Assembly: GCF_020171315.1 (NCBI RefSeq) | Contig: NZ_JAIUZP010000009.1 | Location: 62,001-126,000 of the forward strand | Source of the DNA: Pseudooceanicola nanhaiensis | GTDB lineage: Bacteria > Pseudomonadota > Alphaproteobacteria > Rhodobacterales > Rhodobacteraceae | Length of the DNA: 64,000 nt | Reading direction: 5' to 3' | Part shown: positions 42,246 through 51,102 of the stretch, piece by piece | Position numbering within the stretch: position 1 is the first letter of the stretch | Layout: every line of letters starts with the position of its first letter | Notes under the pieces: model-generated | Told to the model about the DNA's origin: nothing | The model's input: the letters and a program-made list of their open reading frames with translations, nothing else | Database searches by the model: none | Position numbers and translations under genes: made by a program

Positions 42246-42410
42246 CCGGACCGAAGCTGGCCGGAACCCTAGGCAGGAGAACCCTTTTTTGCAAGTGCGA
42301 AAGCCCTGCGTCGGGCCGTCACATGGGACGCGTCGCCCCATGCGGCAGGAAGACCGCTTTCCCGAAACCTGTAACCAGATTAAACGTTTGCGCGAAAGGA
42401 CGGCCCCCTC

Positions 42411-44060
42411 ATGTCCCGGACTTCTGCTCTCTCGCGCCTCGTGGCGCCCGCCGCCGCGCGGCATCTGCGCCTGTCTTCCGGCCTTGGCCTTGCCGCGGGG
42501 CTGCTCTGGCCCGTGCAGGCCGGTGCCATCGCATGGGCGATTCCCGCATGGATCGACGGGCGCTGGGCCGCAGGCCTCTGGGCTGCCGCTCTCTTCCTCG
42601 GCGCGGCCCTGATCCGGGCCGGGCTGGAGGCGCTGGCCGCCCGCCGGGCCTACCGCGGCGCGGACATGGTGATCACGGAGGCGCGCGGGGCACTGCTCGA
42701 CCGCGAGGTGGTGCAGCTTTCGGGCGGGGTCTCCTCCGCGGCGCTGGGCGCGATGGTGGCGCAGAAGCTGCCGCTGCTCTCGCCCTATCTCACCCGCTAC
42801 CAGACGGCGATGGTGCGCGTCATGGTCCTGCCGTTGCTCTACCTCTGCCTCGTCTTCCCGGTGTCCTGGGCGGCGGGTCTCGTGCTGCTGGTGGCGGGGC
42901 CGCTGATCCCGGTCTTCATGGCCCTCGTCGGCATGGCCGCGAAGGAGGCGAGCGATCGCCAGATGGCCGAGATCGGCGACATGAACGCGCTGCTGATCGA
43001 CAATATCGCCGCCCTGCCGGACATCCGCCTGCTGAACGCGACCGAACGGGCGCGTACGGACTTCGCGGCCCGGGCCGAGGCGCTGAAGACCCGCACGATG
43101 GCGGTGCTGCGCGTGGCCTTCCTCTCCTCCACCGTGCTGGAGCTCTTCGCCGCGCTCGGCGTGGCGATGGTGGCGGTCTATGTCGGCTTCTCGCTGCTTG
43201 GGGAGATCCCCTTCGGGGCCTATGCCACGCCGCTCACGCTGGGGCAGGGGCTGTTCCTGCTGCTCATGGCGCCCGAGTATTTCCAACCGCTGCGCGACCT
43301 TGCCGCTGCCTGGCATGACCGCGCTGCGGCCCAGTCCGTCGCGGATGAGCTGGAGACGCTGGCCGCAAGGCCCGCCGAGCCGATCCTCGGCACCGGCGGG
43401 CTGGCCGAGGCGATCCCCGGGCCTGCCACGCTGGCGATGACCAGTGTCGCGGTGCAGCGTGGGACACGCCGGTTGGCGCTGCCCGAGATCACGCTGCAGC
43501 CGGGCGAGATGGTCGTTCTGGCGGGCCCCAGCGGGGCGGGCAAGTCCACCGCGCTCGACCTTGCCGCAGGATTGCTGCGGGCCGGGGAGGGCGAGATCAT
43601 GGTGGCCGGACAGGTGCTCGACGGGCTGACCGCCGATGGCTGGCGCGCGCGGATTGCCTATATCCCTCAGGCCGTCCGGATGCCCGATGCGCCGCTGCGC
43701 GACATCCTCGACCCGCACGGACGGGGTGGCGACATGACGGCGGCGCTGCAGGCGGCGCGGGCCGATCACGTCGTGGCGGCCCTGCCCGAGGGGCTGGACA
43801 CACGGCTGGGCGAGACCGGCGCAGGCGTTTCGGGCGGCGAGGCGCGGCGGCTGCTGCTGGCCCGCGCCTTCCTTGCGGGTGCCGAGGTGATCCTTGCGGA
43901 TGAGCCCACCGCCGATCTTGACCATGCCACGGCGCGACAGGTGATCGACGCGCTTGCCGCGCTGAAGGGGCAGGGGGCCGCGCTGCTGGTGGCGACCCAT
44001 GACCCGGAGCTGATGCACCGCGCCGACCGGGTGGTGCGGATCGGGGAGGATGCGGCATGA
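42411..44060 (+). CDS. cydD: Thiol-reductant ABC exporter subunit CydD
   Basis: A 549-residue ABC half-transporter with six N-terminal membrane segments (about 15-310) and a C-terminal ATPase. The nucleotide-binding part has Walker A GPSGAGKST, signature VSGGEARRLLLARA and Walker B VILADEPTADLD. CydDC exports cysteine/glutathione to the periplasm and is required for cytochrome bd assembly. The gene overlaps cydC by four bases and is followed by the bd oxidase genes, which confirms the assignment. It diverges from btuB. Confidence 0.94.
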   Translation: MSRTSALSRLVAPAAARHLRLSSGLGLAAGLLWPVQAGAIAWAIPAWIDGRWAAGLWAAALFLGAALIRAGLEALAARRAYRGADMVITEARGALLDREVVQLSGGVSSAALGAMVAQKLPLLSPYLTRYQTAMVRVMVLPLLYLCLVFPVSWAAGLVLLVAGPLIPVFMALVGMAAKEASDRQMAEIGDMNALLIDNIAALPDIRLLNATERARTDFAARAEALKTRTMAVLRVAFLSSTVLELFAALGVAMVAVYVGFSLLGEIPFGAYATPLTLGQGLFLLLMAPEYFQPLRDLAAAWHDRAAAQSVADELETLAARPAEPILGTGGLAEAIPGPATLAMTSVAVQRGTRRLALPEITLQPGEMVVLAGPSGAGKSTALDLAAGLLRAGEGEIMVAGQVLDGLTADGWRARIAYIPQAVRMPDAPLRDILDPHGRGGDMTAALQAARADHVVAALPEGLDTRLGETGAGVSGGEARRLLLARAFLAGAEVILADEPTADLDHATARQVIDALAALKGQGAALLVATHDPELMHRADRVVRIGEDAA

Positions 44061-45697
44061 GACAGCTGTGGCGCGTGCTTCGCCTGCTTTGGTCCGCGCG
44101 GCCCGGGGGCATGTGGCGCGGGGCGATCCTGTCGGTCGTGGTGCTGGTTATGGGGGCCGCGCTGCTGGGGCTGTCGGGCTGGTTCATCACCGCGACGGGC
44201 ATGGCGGGGCTGGCCGGTGTCGGCATCGCCTTCGACGTGTTCCGCCCCTCGGCCGGGGTGCGGATGCTGGCGCTTGGCCGGGCCGCCGCGCGCTATGCCG
44301 AACGGCTGCTGACCCATGACGCCACGCTCTCGGCGCTGGCGGTGCTGCGGCTCGACCTGCTCAAACGCCTCTCCGCCCGTCCTCTGGCCGAACTGCGCCA
44401 GCTGCGCGGCGGCGTGGCGCTGACGCGGATCACGGCGGATGTGGATGCGCTCGACGGGGTGGCGCTGCGGCTGGCACTGCCGATCGCGGCGGCGCTGCTG
44501 ACCCATGGCTTTGCCTTCCTGATGCTCTGGTGGCTGGTCACGCTGCCCGTCGCGCTGACGGTGACGGCAGGCTACCTCGGCGGGGCCGGGGTGATCCTCT
44601 ATCGCGTGGGGCGGCGCGGCTTTGGCCCGTCCTCGCGGGCCGAGGCGGCGGGACAGGAGATGCGCCGCGCGGCCATCGGGCTCTTCCGGGGGCAGCGGGA
44701 CCTGATCCTGCAGGGCCGGATGCCCGCGGCGCGGGCCGCCCTCACCGGGGCCGAGACCGAGGCGCGGGCGGCCCATGACCTCCTCGACCGGCTGGATGCG
44801 CGGGCGGGTCTGGCGCTGGCCACGCTGGTGGCGCTGGTCACCACGGCCGTGATGCTGCTGGCCCTGCACGCGGTGCAGAGCGGCGCGGCGCAGCCCGCGG
44901 CGGCGGCCATCGGGGTCTTTGCGGCACTGGCTTTGGCCGAGACGGTGATGCCCCTGCGCCGCGGGCTGGCGGAACTGGGCCGGATGCGTGACGCGGCGGA
45001 GCGGGTGCTGTCGCAGCCCGAGACCGTCGTCGCTGCGCCAAAGGCACTGCAGGCGCCCGATACGGCGGCCGGGCTGCGGGTGCAGGGGCTGACCCTGACC
45101 CGCCCCGACCGGGTGAAACCGCTGGTGGAGGGGCTCTCCTTCGTGGTGGCCATCGGCGAGACGGTGGCGATCCGGGGCGAGAGCGGCTCTGGCAAGTCGA
45201 CGCTGCTGGACGTGCTGGCGCGGGTCACGCCCTCGGATGGGGCGGTGCACCTGCTGGGCCAGCGGCTGGAGGATTACCCCGAGGACCAGTTGCGCCGCCT
45301 GCTGACGCTGGTCCCGCAGCGCAGTGCGCTGATGGGCGGGACGATCCGCCAGAACCTCGCCCTCGCCCGGGCCGACGTGAGCGATGACGCCGCGTGGCAG
45401 GTGCTGCGCGCGGTGGCGCTGGACGGCGTGATTGCCGAGCGCGGCGGGCTGGAGGCGATGCTGGGCGAAGGCGGTGCGGGCCTCTCCGGGGGCGAGGCGC
45501 GGCGGCTGGTTCTGGCGCGCGCTCTGCTGCGGCGCCCGGCTGTGCTACTCTTGGACGAGGCGACCGAGGGGCTGGACGACGTGACCGCCCGCAAGGTCCT
45601 CTCCGGCATTCGCGAGACCCTGCCGGAGGTCGCCCTGCTGCTGGCGGCGCACCGCCATGCGGAACTGGAATTCGCTGACCGGATCATCCAGCTTTAG
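44057..45697 (+). CDS. cydC: Thiol-reductant ABC exporter subunit CydC
   Basis: The partner half-transporter, 546 residues. The membrane domain has GAILSVVVLVMGAALLGLSG and the conserved ALGRAAARYAERLLTHDATL block. The ATPase has Walker A GESGSGKST, signature LSGGEARRLVLARAL and Walker B VLLLDEATEGLD. Start overlaps cydD (ATGA). It ends about 170 bases before cydA, with an FNR box in the gap, so cydAB can be regulated apart from cydDC. Confidence 0.94.
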   Translation: MRQLWRVLRLLWSARPGGMWRGAILSVVVLVMGAALLGLSGWFITATGMAGLAGVGIAFDVFRPSAGVRMLALGRAAARYAERLLTHDATLSALAVLRLDLLKRLSARPLAELRQLRGGVALTRITADVDALDGVALRLALPIAAALLTHGFAFLMLWWLVTLPVALTVTAGYLGGAGVILYRVGRRGFGPSSRAEAAGQEMRRAAIGLFRGQRDLILQGRMPAARAALTGAETEARAAHDLLDRLDARAGLALATLVALVTTAVMLLALHAVQSGAAQPAAAAIGVFAALALAETVMPLRRGLAELGRMRDAAERVLSQPETVVAAPKALQAPDTAAGLRVQGLTLTRPDRVKPLVEGLSFVVAIGETVAIRGESGSGKSTLLDVLARVTPSDGAVHLLGQRLEDYPEDQLRRLLTLVPQRSALMGGTIRQNLALARADVSDDAAWQVLRAVALDGVIAERGGLEAMLGEGGAGLSGGEARRLVLARALLRRPAVLLLDEATEGLDDVTARKVLSGIRETLPEVALLLAAHRHAELEFADRIIQL

Positions 45698-45763
45698 GAA
45701 GGGGTGTTCAAAAAACACAAGCCTGTGAATGGCATAACGTCACATTCCGCTAATTGCATCCAG

Positions 45764-45777
45764 TTGATGCAGATCAA
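45764..45777 (+). promoter_or_regulatory. FNR/FnrL box upstream of cydA
   Basis: TTGATGCAGATCAA is a perfect TTGAT-N4-ATCAA FNR site. A TGTATT (45798-45803) could be the -10. The site centre would then lie near -41, the class II activator position. It predicts anaerobic or microaerobic induction of cydAB by FnrL. Confidence 0.85.
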
Positions 45778-45866
45778 ACGCATCCGGATTGGCGGGGTGT
45801 ATTGCGCGGCAGAAACCTGCATTTTCGAGACATTATACGGTTTCGAGTAACCACGGGAGTTCCCTC

Positions 45867-47465
45867 ATGGAGTTCGACGTCGTCGAGCTGTCACGCCTCC
45901 AATTCGCGATGACAGCGCTATATCACTTCCTCTTCGTGCCGCTGACCTTGGGTCTGTCGATCCTCGTCGCGATCATGGAGACGGTCTATGTCATGACCAA
46001 CCGCCCCATCTGGCGCCAGATGACGAAGTTCTGGGGAACCCTCTTCGGGATCAACTTCGTGCTTGGCGTCGCGACGGGGATCACCATGGAGTTCCAGTTC
46101 GGCATGAACTGGTCCTACTACAGCCACTACGTGGGCGACATCTTCGGGGCACCGCTGGCGATCGAAGGGCTCATGGCCTTCTTCCTCGAGGCGACCTTCG
46201 TCGGGCTCTTCTTCTTCGGCTGGGACAAGCTGAGCAAGGTGGCCCACATGGTCGTCGCGTGGCTGGTGGCCATCGGCTCCAACTTCTCGGCGCTGTGGAT
46301 CCTGATCGCCAACGGCTGGATGCAGAACCCGGTCGGCGCGCAGTTCAACCCCGATACGATGCGGATGGAGATGACCTCCTTCTTCGAGGTGATGTTCAAC
46401 GAGGTGGCGCAGGCCAAGTTCGTGCACACCGTCTCGGCCGGCTATGTCACTGCCTCTGTCTTCGTCCTCGGCGTGTCGGCGTGGTACATGCTGAAGGGCC
46501 GTCACATCGAACTGGCCCGGCGCTCCATCGCGGTGGCCTCTTCCTTCGGTCTGGCCGCGGCGCTCTCGGTCGTGGTGCTGGGGGATGAAAGCGGCTACTC
46601 TGCCTCCCACACCCAGAAGATGAAACTCGCCGCGATCGAGGCGATGTGGGAAACCCACGAGGCGCCCGCACCCTTCACGCTGATCGGCTTCCCCGATCAG
46701 GAAGCGCGCGAGACGCATTACGCGATCCATATCCCCTATGTGATGGGCCTGATCGGCACCCGGTCGCTGACGCAGGAAATCCCGGGCATCGACGATCTGG
46801 TCGCGGAATCGGAGGACAAGATCCGTTCCGGCCTGATCGCCTATGACGCGCTGATGACCATCCGGTCCGAGCGGGACGCAACCCCCGCCGATGTGCGCGC
46901 CACCTTCGAGGAGCATTCCGAGGACCTCGGCTATGCCCTGCTGCTGAAGCGCTATGTCGATGACCCGCGCGAAGCGACGGAAGAGCAGATCGTCATGGCG
47001 GCGGAGGATACCGTGCCGCACGTCTGGCCGCTGTTCTGGGCCTTCCGCATCATGGTCGGCCTCGGCTTCAGCTTCATCGCGGTGATGGCGGGCTTCTTCA
47101 TCATGGCACAGATCAAGGGCATGCGGTTCCCGCGCCCGGCGCTCTGGCTTGCCGTGATCATGATCCCGGCACCGTGGATCGCAGCCGAACTGGGCTGGAT
47201 CGTCGCGGAATACGGGCGGCAACCCTGGACGGTGGACGGCGTGCTGCCGACCGCGCTGTCGGCCAGCCACCTCAGCGTCGGCGATCTGCTGATCACGCTG
47301 GCGGGCTTTGTCCTCTTCTACTCGGTGCTCTTCATCATCGAGATGGGCCTGATGGTGAAATACATCCGCAAGGGCCCGCAGGAAGATGTCGAGGCCACCG
47401 AGGTCTGGATGGAAAAACACGAACGCCGGATGCGCAGCTCCGGTGAAGTCAGCCCCGCGGAGTAA
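45867..47465 (+). CDS. cydA: Cytochrome bd ubiquinol oxidase subunit I
   Basis: A 532-residue membrane oxidase subunit carrying hemes b558, b595 and d. Heme ligand regions visible are LYHFLFVPLTLG (N-terminal His) and AKFVHTVSAGYV (His). The quinol-site segment QKMKLAAIEAMWETHEAPAP is present. An extended Q-loop follows (to about residue 390), so this is the canonical long-loop bd type rather than a short-loop cyanide-insensitive oxidase. GRQPWTVDGVLPT follows. The start at 45867 (MEFDVVELSRLQFAMTALYH) matches the family. Confidence 0.97.
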   Translation: MEFDVVELSRLQFAMTALYHFLFVPLTLGLSILVAIMETVYVMTNRPIWRQMTKFWGTLFGINFVLGVATGITMEFQFGMNWSYYSHYVGDIFGAPLAIEGLMAFFLEATFVGLFFFGWDKLSKVAHMVVAWLVAIGSNFSALWILIANGWMQNPVGAQFNPDTMRMEMTSFFEVMFNEVAQAKFVHTVSAGYVTASVFVLGVSAWYMLKGRHIELARRSIAVASSFGLAAALSVVVLGDESGYSASHTQKMKLAAIEAMWETHEAPAPFTLIGFPDQEARETHYAIHIPYVMGLIGTRSLTQEIPGIDDLVAESEDKIRSGLIAYDALMTIRSERDATPADVRATFEEHSEDLGYALLLKRYVDDPREATEEQIVMAAEDTVPHVWPLFWAFRIMVGLGFSFIAVMAGFFIMAQIKGMRFPRPALWLAVIMIPAPWIAAELGWIVAEYGRQPWTVDGVLPTALSASHLSVGDLLITLAGFVLFYSVLFIIEMGLMVKYIRKGPQEDVEATEVWMEKHERRMRSSGEVSPAE

Positions 47466-47470
47466 CTGAC

Positions 47471-48631
47471 ATGATCCTTTATGAACTGATCGACTTCGAT
47501 GTGCTGCGGGTCATCTGGTGGGTCCTGCTGGGCGTGCTGCTCACAGGCTTTGCCCTGACCGACGGCTTTGACATGGGCACCGCGGTGCTGCTGCCCTTCG
47601 TCGGCAAGACCGACGTGGAACGGCGCATCGTCATCAACACCATCGGCCCGGTCTGGGAAGGCAACCAGGTGTGGTTCATCCTCGGCGGCGGCGCGATCTT
47701 CGCCGCCTGGCCGCCGCTCTACGCGGTGAGCTTCTCGGGCTTCTACCTCGCCATGTTCCTCGTCCTTGCGGCGCTGATCCTGCGGCCCGTGGGCTTCAAG
47801 TACCGCTCCAAGCGAGACGGCGTGAAATGGCGGCGCAACTGGGACTGGGCGCTCTTCGTCGGCGGTGCCGTGCCTGCGCTGATCTTCGGCGTGGCCATGG
47901 GCAACGTCCTGCGCGGCGTGCCCTTCCACCTGACCGAGGACCTGATGCCGATCTACGAGGGCGGCGTGCTCTGGAAGCTTCTGGGCCTGCTGAACCCCTT
48001 CGCCCTGCTGGCCGGTGTGGTCTCGCTCTCCATGCTGACGATGCATGGCGCGGCGTGGCTCTCGCTCAAGGCCGAGGAGCCGGTGGCGGGCCGTGCCCGG
48101 GCCATCGGCGCCAAGGCGGGCATCGTGGCGGCGGCGGCCTATGCGCTGGCCGGTCTGTGGCTGGCCTTCGGCATCGACGGCTATTCCATGGTCAACCCGG
48201 TGCCGGCAGATGGTCCGTCGAACCCGCTCTACAATGAAGTCGTGCGCGGCGGATCGTGGTTCGCGGCCTATGCCCAACGGCCGTGGATCGCGATTGCGCC
48301 GATCGCGGGCTTCGTCGGCATCGCGCTGACGGTGCTGGGCCTGCGGGCCGGGCGCGAGGCCTCGACCTTCCTCGCTTCCAAGCTGGCGATCACGGGGATC
48401 ATCTCCTCGGTCGGGCTGGTGATGTTCCCCTTCATCCTGCCCTCGCGCACCAACCCCGACAGCTCGCTGAGCGTCTGGGACGCCTCCTCCTCGCACCAGA
48501 CGCTCTTTGTCATGCTGGTGGCGGCGGTGATCTTCATGCCCATCATCCTCGCCTACACGGCGTGGGTCTACAAAGTCCTCTGGGGCAAGGTGACGGCGGA
48601 TGACGTCACCGGCGAGTCCCACAGCTACTGA
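47471..48631 (+). CDS. cydB: Cytochrome bd ubiquinol oxidase subunit II
   Basis: A 386-residue subunit with about eight membrane helices. Markers are the N-terminal DVLRVIWWVLLGVLLTGFAL, TDGFDMGTAVLLPF and GPVWEGNQVWFILGGGAIFA. The last helix block ends near AYTAWVYKVLWGKVT. It forms the heterodimer with CydA, reducing O2 to water with quinol at low oxygen. It lies five bases after cydA and 17 bases before cydX. Confidence 0.97.
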   Translation: MILYELIDFDVLRVIWWVLLGVLLTGFALTDGFDMGTAVLLPFVGKTDVERRIVINTIGPVWEGNQVWFILGGGAIFAAWPPLYAVSFSGFYLAMFLVLAALILRPVGFKYRSKRDGVKWRRNWDWALFVGGAVPALIFGVAMGNVLRGVPFHLTEDLMPIYEGGVLWKLLGLLNPFALLAGVVSLSMLTMHGAAWLSLKAEEPVAGRARAIGAKAGIVAAAAYALAGLWLAFGIDGYSMVNPVPADGPSNPLYNEVVRGGSWFAAYAQRPWIAIAPIAGFVGIALTVLGLRAGREASTFLASKLAITGIISSVGLVMFPFILPSRTNPDSSLSVWDASSSHQTLFVMLVAAVIFMPIILAYTAWVYKVLWGKVTADDVTGESHSY

Positions 48632-48648
48632 CCGAAAGGAACTGAACG

Positions 48649-48765
48649 ATGTGGTATTTTGCATGGCTCCTCGGCCTTCCGCTGGCCGCGATGTTCGCGG
48701 TGCTGAACGCGATGTGGCTCGAACTGCGCGAAGACGCGCGGATGGCCGAAGAGGGCGAAGAGTGA
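48649..48765 (+). CDS. cydX: Cytochrome bd small subunit CydX
   Basis: A 38-residue single-pass membrane protein: MWYFAWLLGLPLAAMFAVLN followed by AMWLELREDARMAEEGEE. The MWYFAW start, one hydrophobic helix and the acidic tail are typical of CydX, which stabilises the bd oxidase. The ribosome site GAAAGGAACTGAACG lies in the cydB-cydX gap. It is easy to miss because of its length, and an intrinsic terminator follows. Confidence 0.92.
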   Translation: MWYFAWLLGLPLAAMFAVLNAMWLELREDARMAEEGEE

Positions 48766-48823
48766 CCTGAGGGCCCCGCGCCCCACGAGATACCGCCGCG
48801 CCGCGTTCCGCGCGACGGGACTG

Positions 48824-48853
48824 GCCGGACAGGGAAACCTGCCCGGCTTTTTT
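48824..48853 (+). terminator. Intrinsic terminator of the cyd operon
   Basis: GCCGG-A-CAGG (48824-48833) pairs with CCTG-C-CCGGC (48838-48847), with one internal mismatch and a GAAA loop. A T6 run follows at 48848-48853. It lies 58 bases past cydX. Confidence 0.85.
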
Positions 48854-49117
48854 GTCCCCGGGATCGGCGGTTGCTTGGCTCGCTTCGGGCTGGAACGTTG
48901 GCCCGGGCCCGAGGTGAAGGCGGGACAATAGACCCGGTGGCGAGACCGGCGAGCCTGCGTCTGCCCGTTCCCGCAGCATCCGCGCGGCGTGGGGCGAGAC
49001 GCCCCCTCACCGCATTGCTGCCTCCCGGAATTGACTCTGGTCTCTCCCACGGTGCGTCGCCATGATCCGCGCGGGCGCTCCCGCGTCCCAATCCCTCCTC
49101 CGATCCGACAGGCTGTC
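48854..49117. other. Spacer before the S9 peptidase gene, possible structured element
   Basis: No coding region is supported between the cyd terminator and the peptidase start. Around 48988-49051 the sequence can fold into a long interrupted stem: GAGAC (48996-49000) pairs with GTCTC (49040-49044) and is extended outward by GGG/CCC and neighbouring pairs, enclosing about 39 bases. It could be a leader structure on the plus strand or a small RNA on either strand. A TTGACT at 49031-49036 has no good -10 partner. Confidence 0.35.
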
Positions 49118-50941
49118 ATGACCACGACTTCCCCCCTCACCGCCGCCGCTGCCCACAGCGCCGGTGCCTCGATCCGTGCCTATTTCTCCCTCACCGAACA
49201 CCGCGCGCCCGCGATCAGCGGCGATGGCAGCCGGATGGTCTGGCTCTCCAATGCCAGCGGCTTCGCACAGGTCTGGGAGGCGGACGGGCAGGGCGGCGCC
49301 GTGCAGCTGACCCGGATGGACGAGCCGGTGGGCAAGCTCAGCTTCGTGCCCGGCAGCCGCGACCTGATCCTGACCACTGACCGGGGCGGGAACGAGCGGC
49401 ACCAGATCTGGCGCCTGCGCGACGGGGACACGGTGCCCGAGCCGCTGACCGAGGCGCCCCGCGTGGTGCACGGGTTCGGCGCGATCTCCGCGGATGGCGG
49501 GCTGATGGCCTATGCCGCGAATGACCGCGACCCGTCGACGATGGATGTGCTGGTCCGGGACATGGCCAGCGGCGCGGTGCGCCGGGTCTGGCAGGGGCAG
49601 GGCTTTGGCGAGGTGCTGGCGGTCTTCCGCGATGGTGCGTCGCTGCTGGTGAAAACCTCGGAGGCGTCGAGCCGCCAGACCCTGTGGCGCGTCCAGATCG
49701 CCGATGGCACCGCGACGGAGGTCTTCCCCGGCGAGGGCCCGACCCAGTACCGGACGATCAAGCTGCTGAAGGACGGCGTGACGATGCTGGCGCTCTGCGA
49801 TCGCGGGCGCGAGCGGGCGGCGCTGATGCGGGTCTCGCTGGAAAGCGGCGCGGCGGAGGTGCTGGCTGGCTACGAGGCCGCCGATATCGACGGTTTCGCG
49901 CTCAGCGGGGACGAGGCCACGGCCGCCCTGCTGGTGAACCGCGACGGGTTGCACGGGATCACGCTGCTGGATATCGCGCAGGGCACGCTCACCGATCTGC
50001 CCGCGCCGCACCCCGGCGTCCTCTCGGTGCCCGTCTTCCATCCGGCGAGTGGCGCGCTGGTCTTCTCGGCCGAGGGCGCTTGCGACGCGCCCGCGCTTTG
50101 GACGCAGGCCCTTGACGGCAGCCCGGCCACGGCGCTCGCCAAGACCCGGCCCGAGGGGCTGCCTGCCTTCCGCGAGCCCTCCCTCATCAACTACACCAGC
50201 TTCGATGGGCAGCAGGTGCCCTGCTTCCTTTACGATCCCGAAGGCCCCGCGCCGGAGGGCGGCTGGCCGGTCATGGTGATCGTGCACGGCGGGCCGGAAC
50301 TGCAATGGCAACCGACCTTCCGCGCCGATGTCCAATGGATGCTGGCTAAGGGCATCCGGGTGGCTGCGCCCAACGTGCGCGGCTCCACCGGCTATGGCCG
50401 CCAGTGGCACGAGATGGACGACCTCGGCAACCGGATGGACAGCGTGAAGGACCTGCTGGCCCTGCGCGACTGGCTGGCGGCGCAGCCCGAGGTGGACGCA
50501 GAGCGTATCGGCGTCTTCGGGCGGTCCTACGGCGGCTTCATGGTGCTGGCCGCGATGGTCGAGGCGCCGGAGGCCTGGCGCATGGGCGTGAACTTCTACG
50601 GGATCGCCAACTTCTCGACCATGATGCAGACCACCGGCCCGTGGCGGCGCGACTTGCGCGCGGCGGAATACGGCGACCCGGAGGAGATGGCCGAGGCGCT
50701 GGAGGTCTTCTCGCCCATTCACCGGATCGAGAGGATCGCCGCGCCCCTGCTGCTGGTCCATGCCTTCGAGGACCCGCGCGTGCCGATCGGCGAGACGGAG
50801 ATGGTGCATTCCTGCCTGACCGGCCTGCAACGGGACGTCGAGTATCTGCGCATCGCCCATGAAGGCCACGGATTCGCCCGGACCGAGAACCGGCTGACCG
50901 TGCACGAACGGCTGGCCGACTTCATCACCCGAACCCTCTGA
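49118..50941 (+). CDS. S9-family (prolyl oligopeptidase-type) peptidase
   Basis: A 607-residue protein. The N-terminal half is a beta-propeller-like region with repeated strand blocks (ISGDGSRMVWLSNASGF, ISADGGLMAYAANDRD, FALSGDEATAALLVNRDG). The C-terminal alpha/beta hydrolase has HGGPELQW (oxyanion region), the nucleophile elbow GRSYGG, the Asp in HAFEDPRVP and the His in IAHEGHGF. No signal peptide is seen, so it acts on short peptides in the cytosol. The start at 49118 gives MTTTSPLTAAAAHS. It precedes a peptide importer operon but has its own spacer. Confidence 0.92.
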   Translation: MTTTSPLTAAAAHSAGASIRAYFSLTEHRAPAISGDGSRMVWLSNASGFAQVWEADGQGGAVQLTRMDEPVGKLSFVPGSRDLILTTDRGGNERHQIWRLRDGDTVPEPLTEAPRVVHGFGAISADGGLMAYAANDRDPSTMDVLVRDMASGAVRRVWQGQGFGEVLAVFRDGASLLVKTSEASSRQTLWRVQIADGTATEVFPGEGPTQYRTIKLLKDGVTMLALCDRGRERAALMRVSLESGAAEVLAGYEAADIDGFALSGDEATAALLVNRDGLHGITLLDIAQGTLTDLPAPHPGVLSVPVFHPASGALVFSAEGACDAPALWTQALDGSPATALAKTRPEGLPAFREPSLINYTSFDGQQVPCFLYDPEGPAPEGGWPVMVIVHGGPELQWQPTFRADVQWMLAKGIRVAAPNVRGSTGYGRQWHEMDDLGNRMDSVKDLLALRDWLAAQPEVDAERIGVFGRSYGGFMVLAAMVEAPEAWRMGVNFYGIANFSTMMQTTGPWRRDLRAAEYGDPEEMAEALEVFSPIHRIERIAAPLLLVHAFEDPRVPIGETEMVHSCLTGLQRDVEYLRIAHEGHGFARTENRLTVHERLADFITRTL

Positions 50942-51076
50942 TCCGGTCCCGCGCGGCACGCCTGCGAGCGACGGAGTTGCACAGGGATTGCGCAGCATGG
51001 CGTTTTCCGTCCTCGCGGGCGGTCACGCCGGCGGCATTTCCTTGACGGGGTATAAGGTTTTTCCTCAATCGTAATT

Positions 51077-51087
51077 TTGTATGACAA
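51077..51087. promoter_or_regulatory. FadR-type GntR operator at the peptide operon
   Basis: TTGTATGACAA fits the FadR-subfamily consensus TnGT-N3-ACnA exactly and has perfect TTGT/ACAA symmetry. It ends 15 bases before the M28 gene ATG and lies downstream of a TTGACG at 51042, a position suited to repression. A near-copy lies at 59435-59445, between gntR and the S12 hydrolase. Confidence 0.65.
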
Positions 51088-51102
51088 TATGGAAATAGAC
51101 TG

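Noticed and set aside
45867..47465. Cyanide-insensitive oxidase (CioA)
   Set aside because: The Q-loop is long and the WETHEAPAP quinol-site block is present, as in canonical CydA, and cydX follows.
48988..49051. Candidate 4.5S/SRP RNA on the minus strand
   Set aside because: It has a GNRA-like loop and GCAGCA, but the invariant GTCAGG side of the SRP loop reads GTCAAT. The gene context is also not the usual one. Kept only as an unexplained fold.
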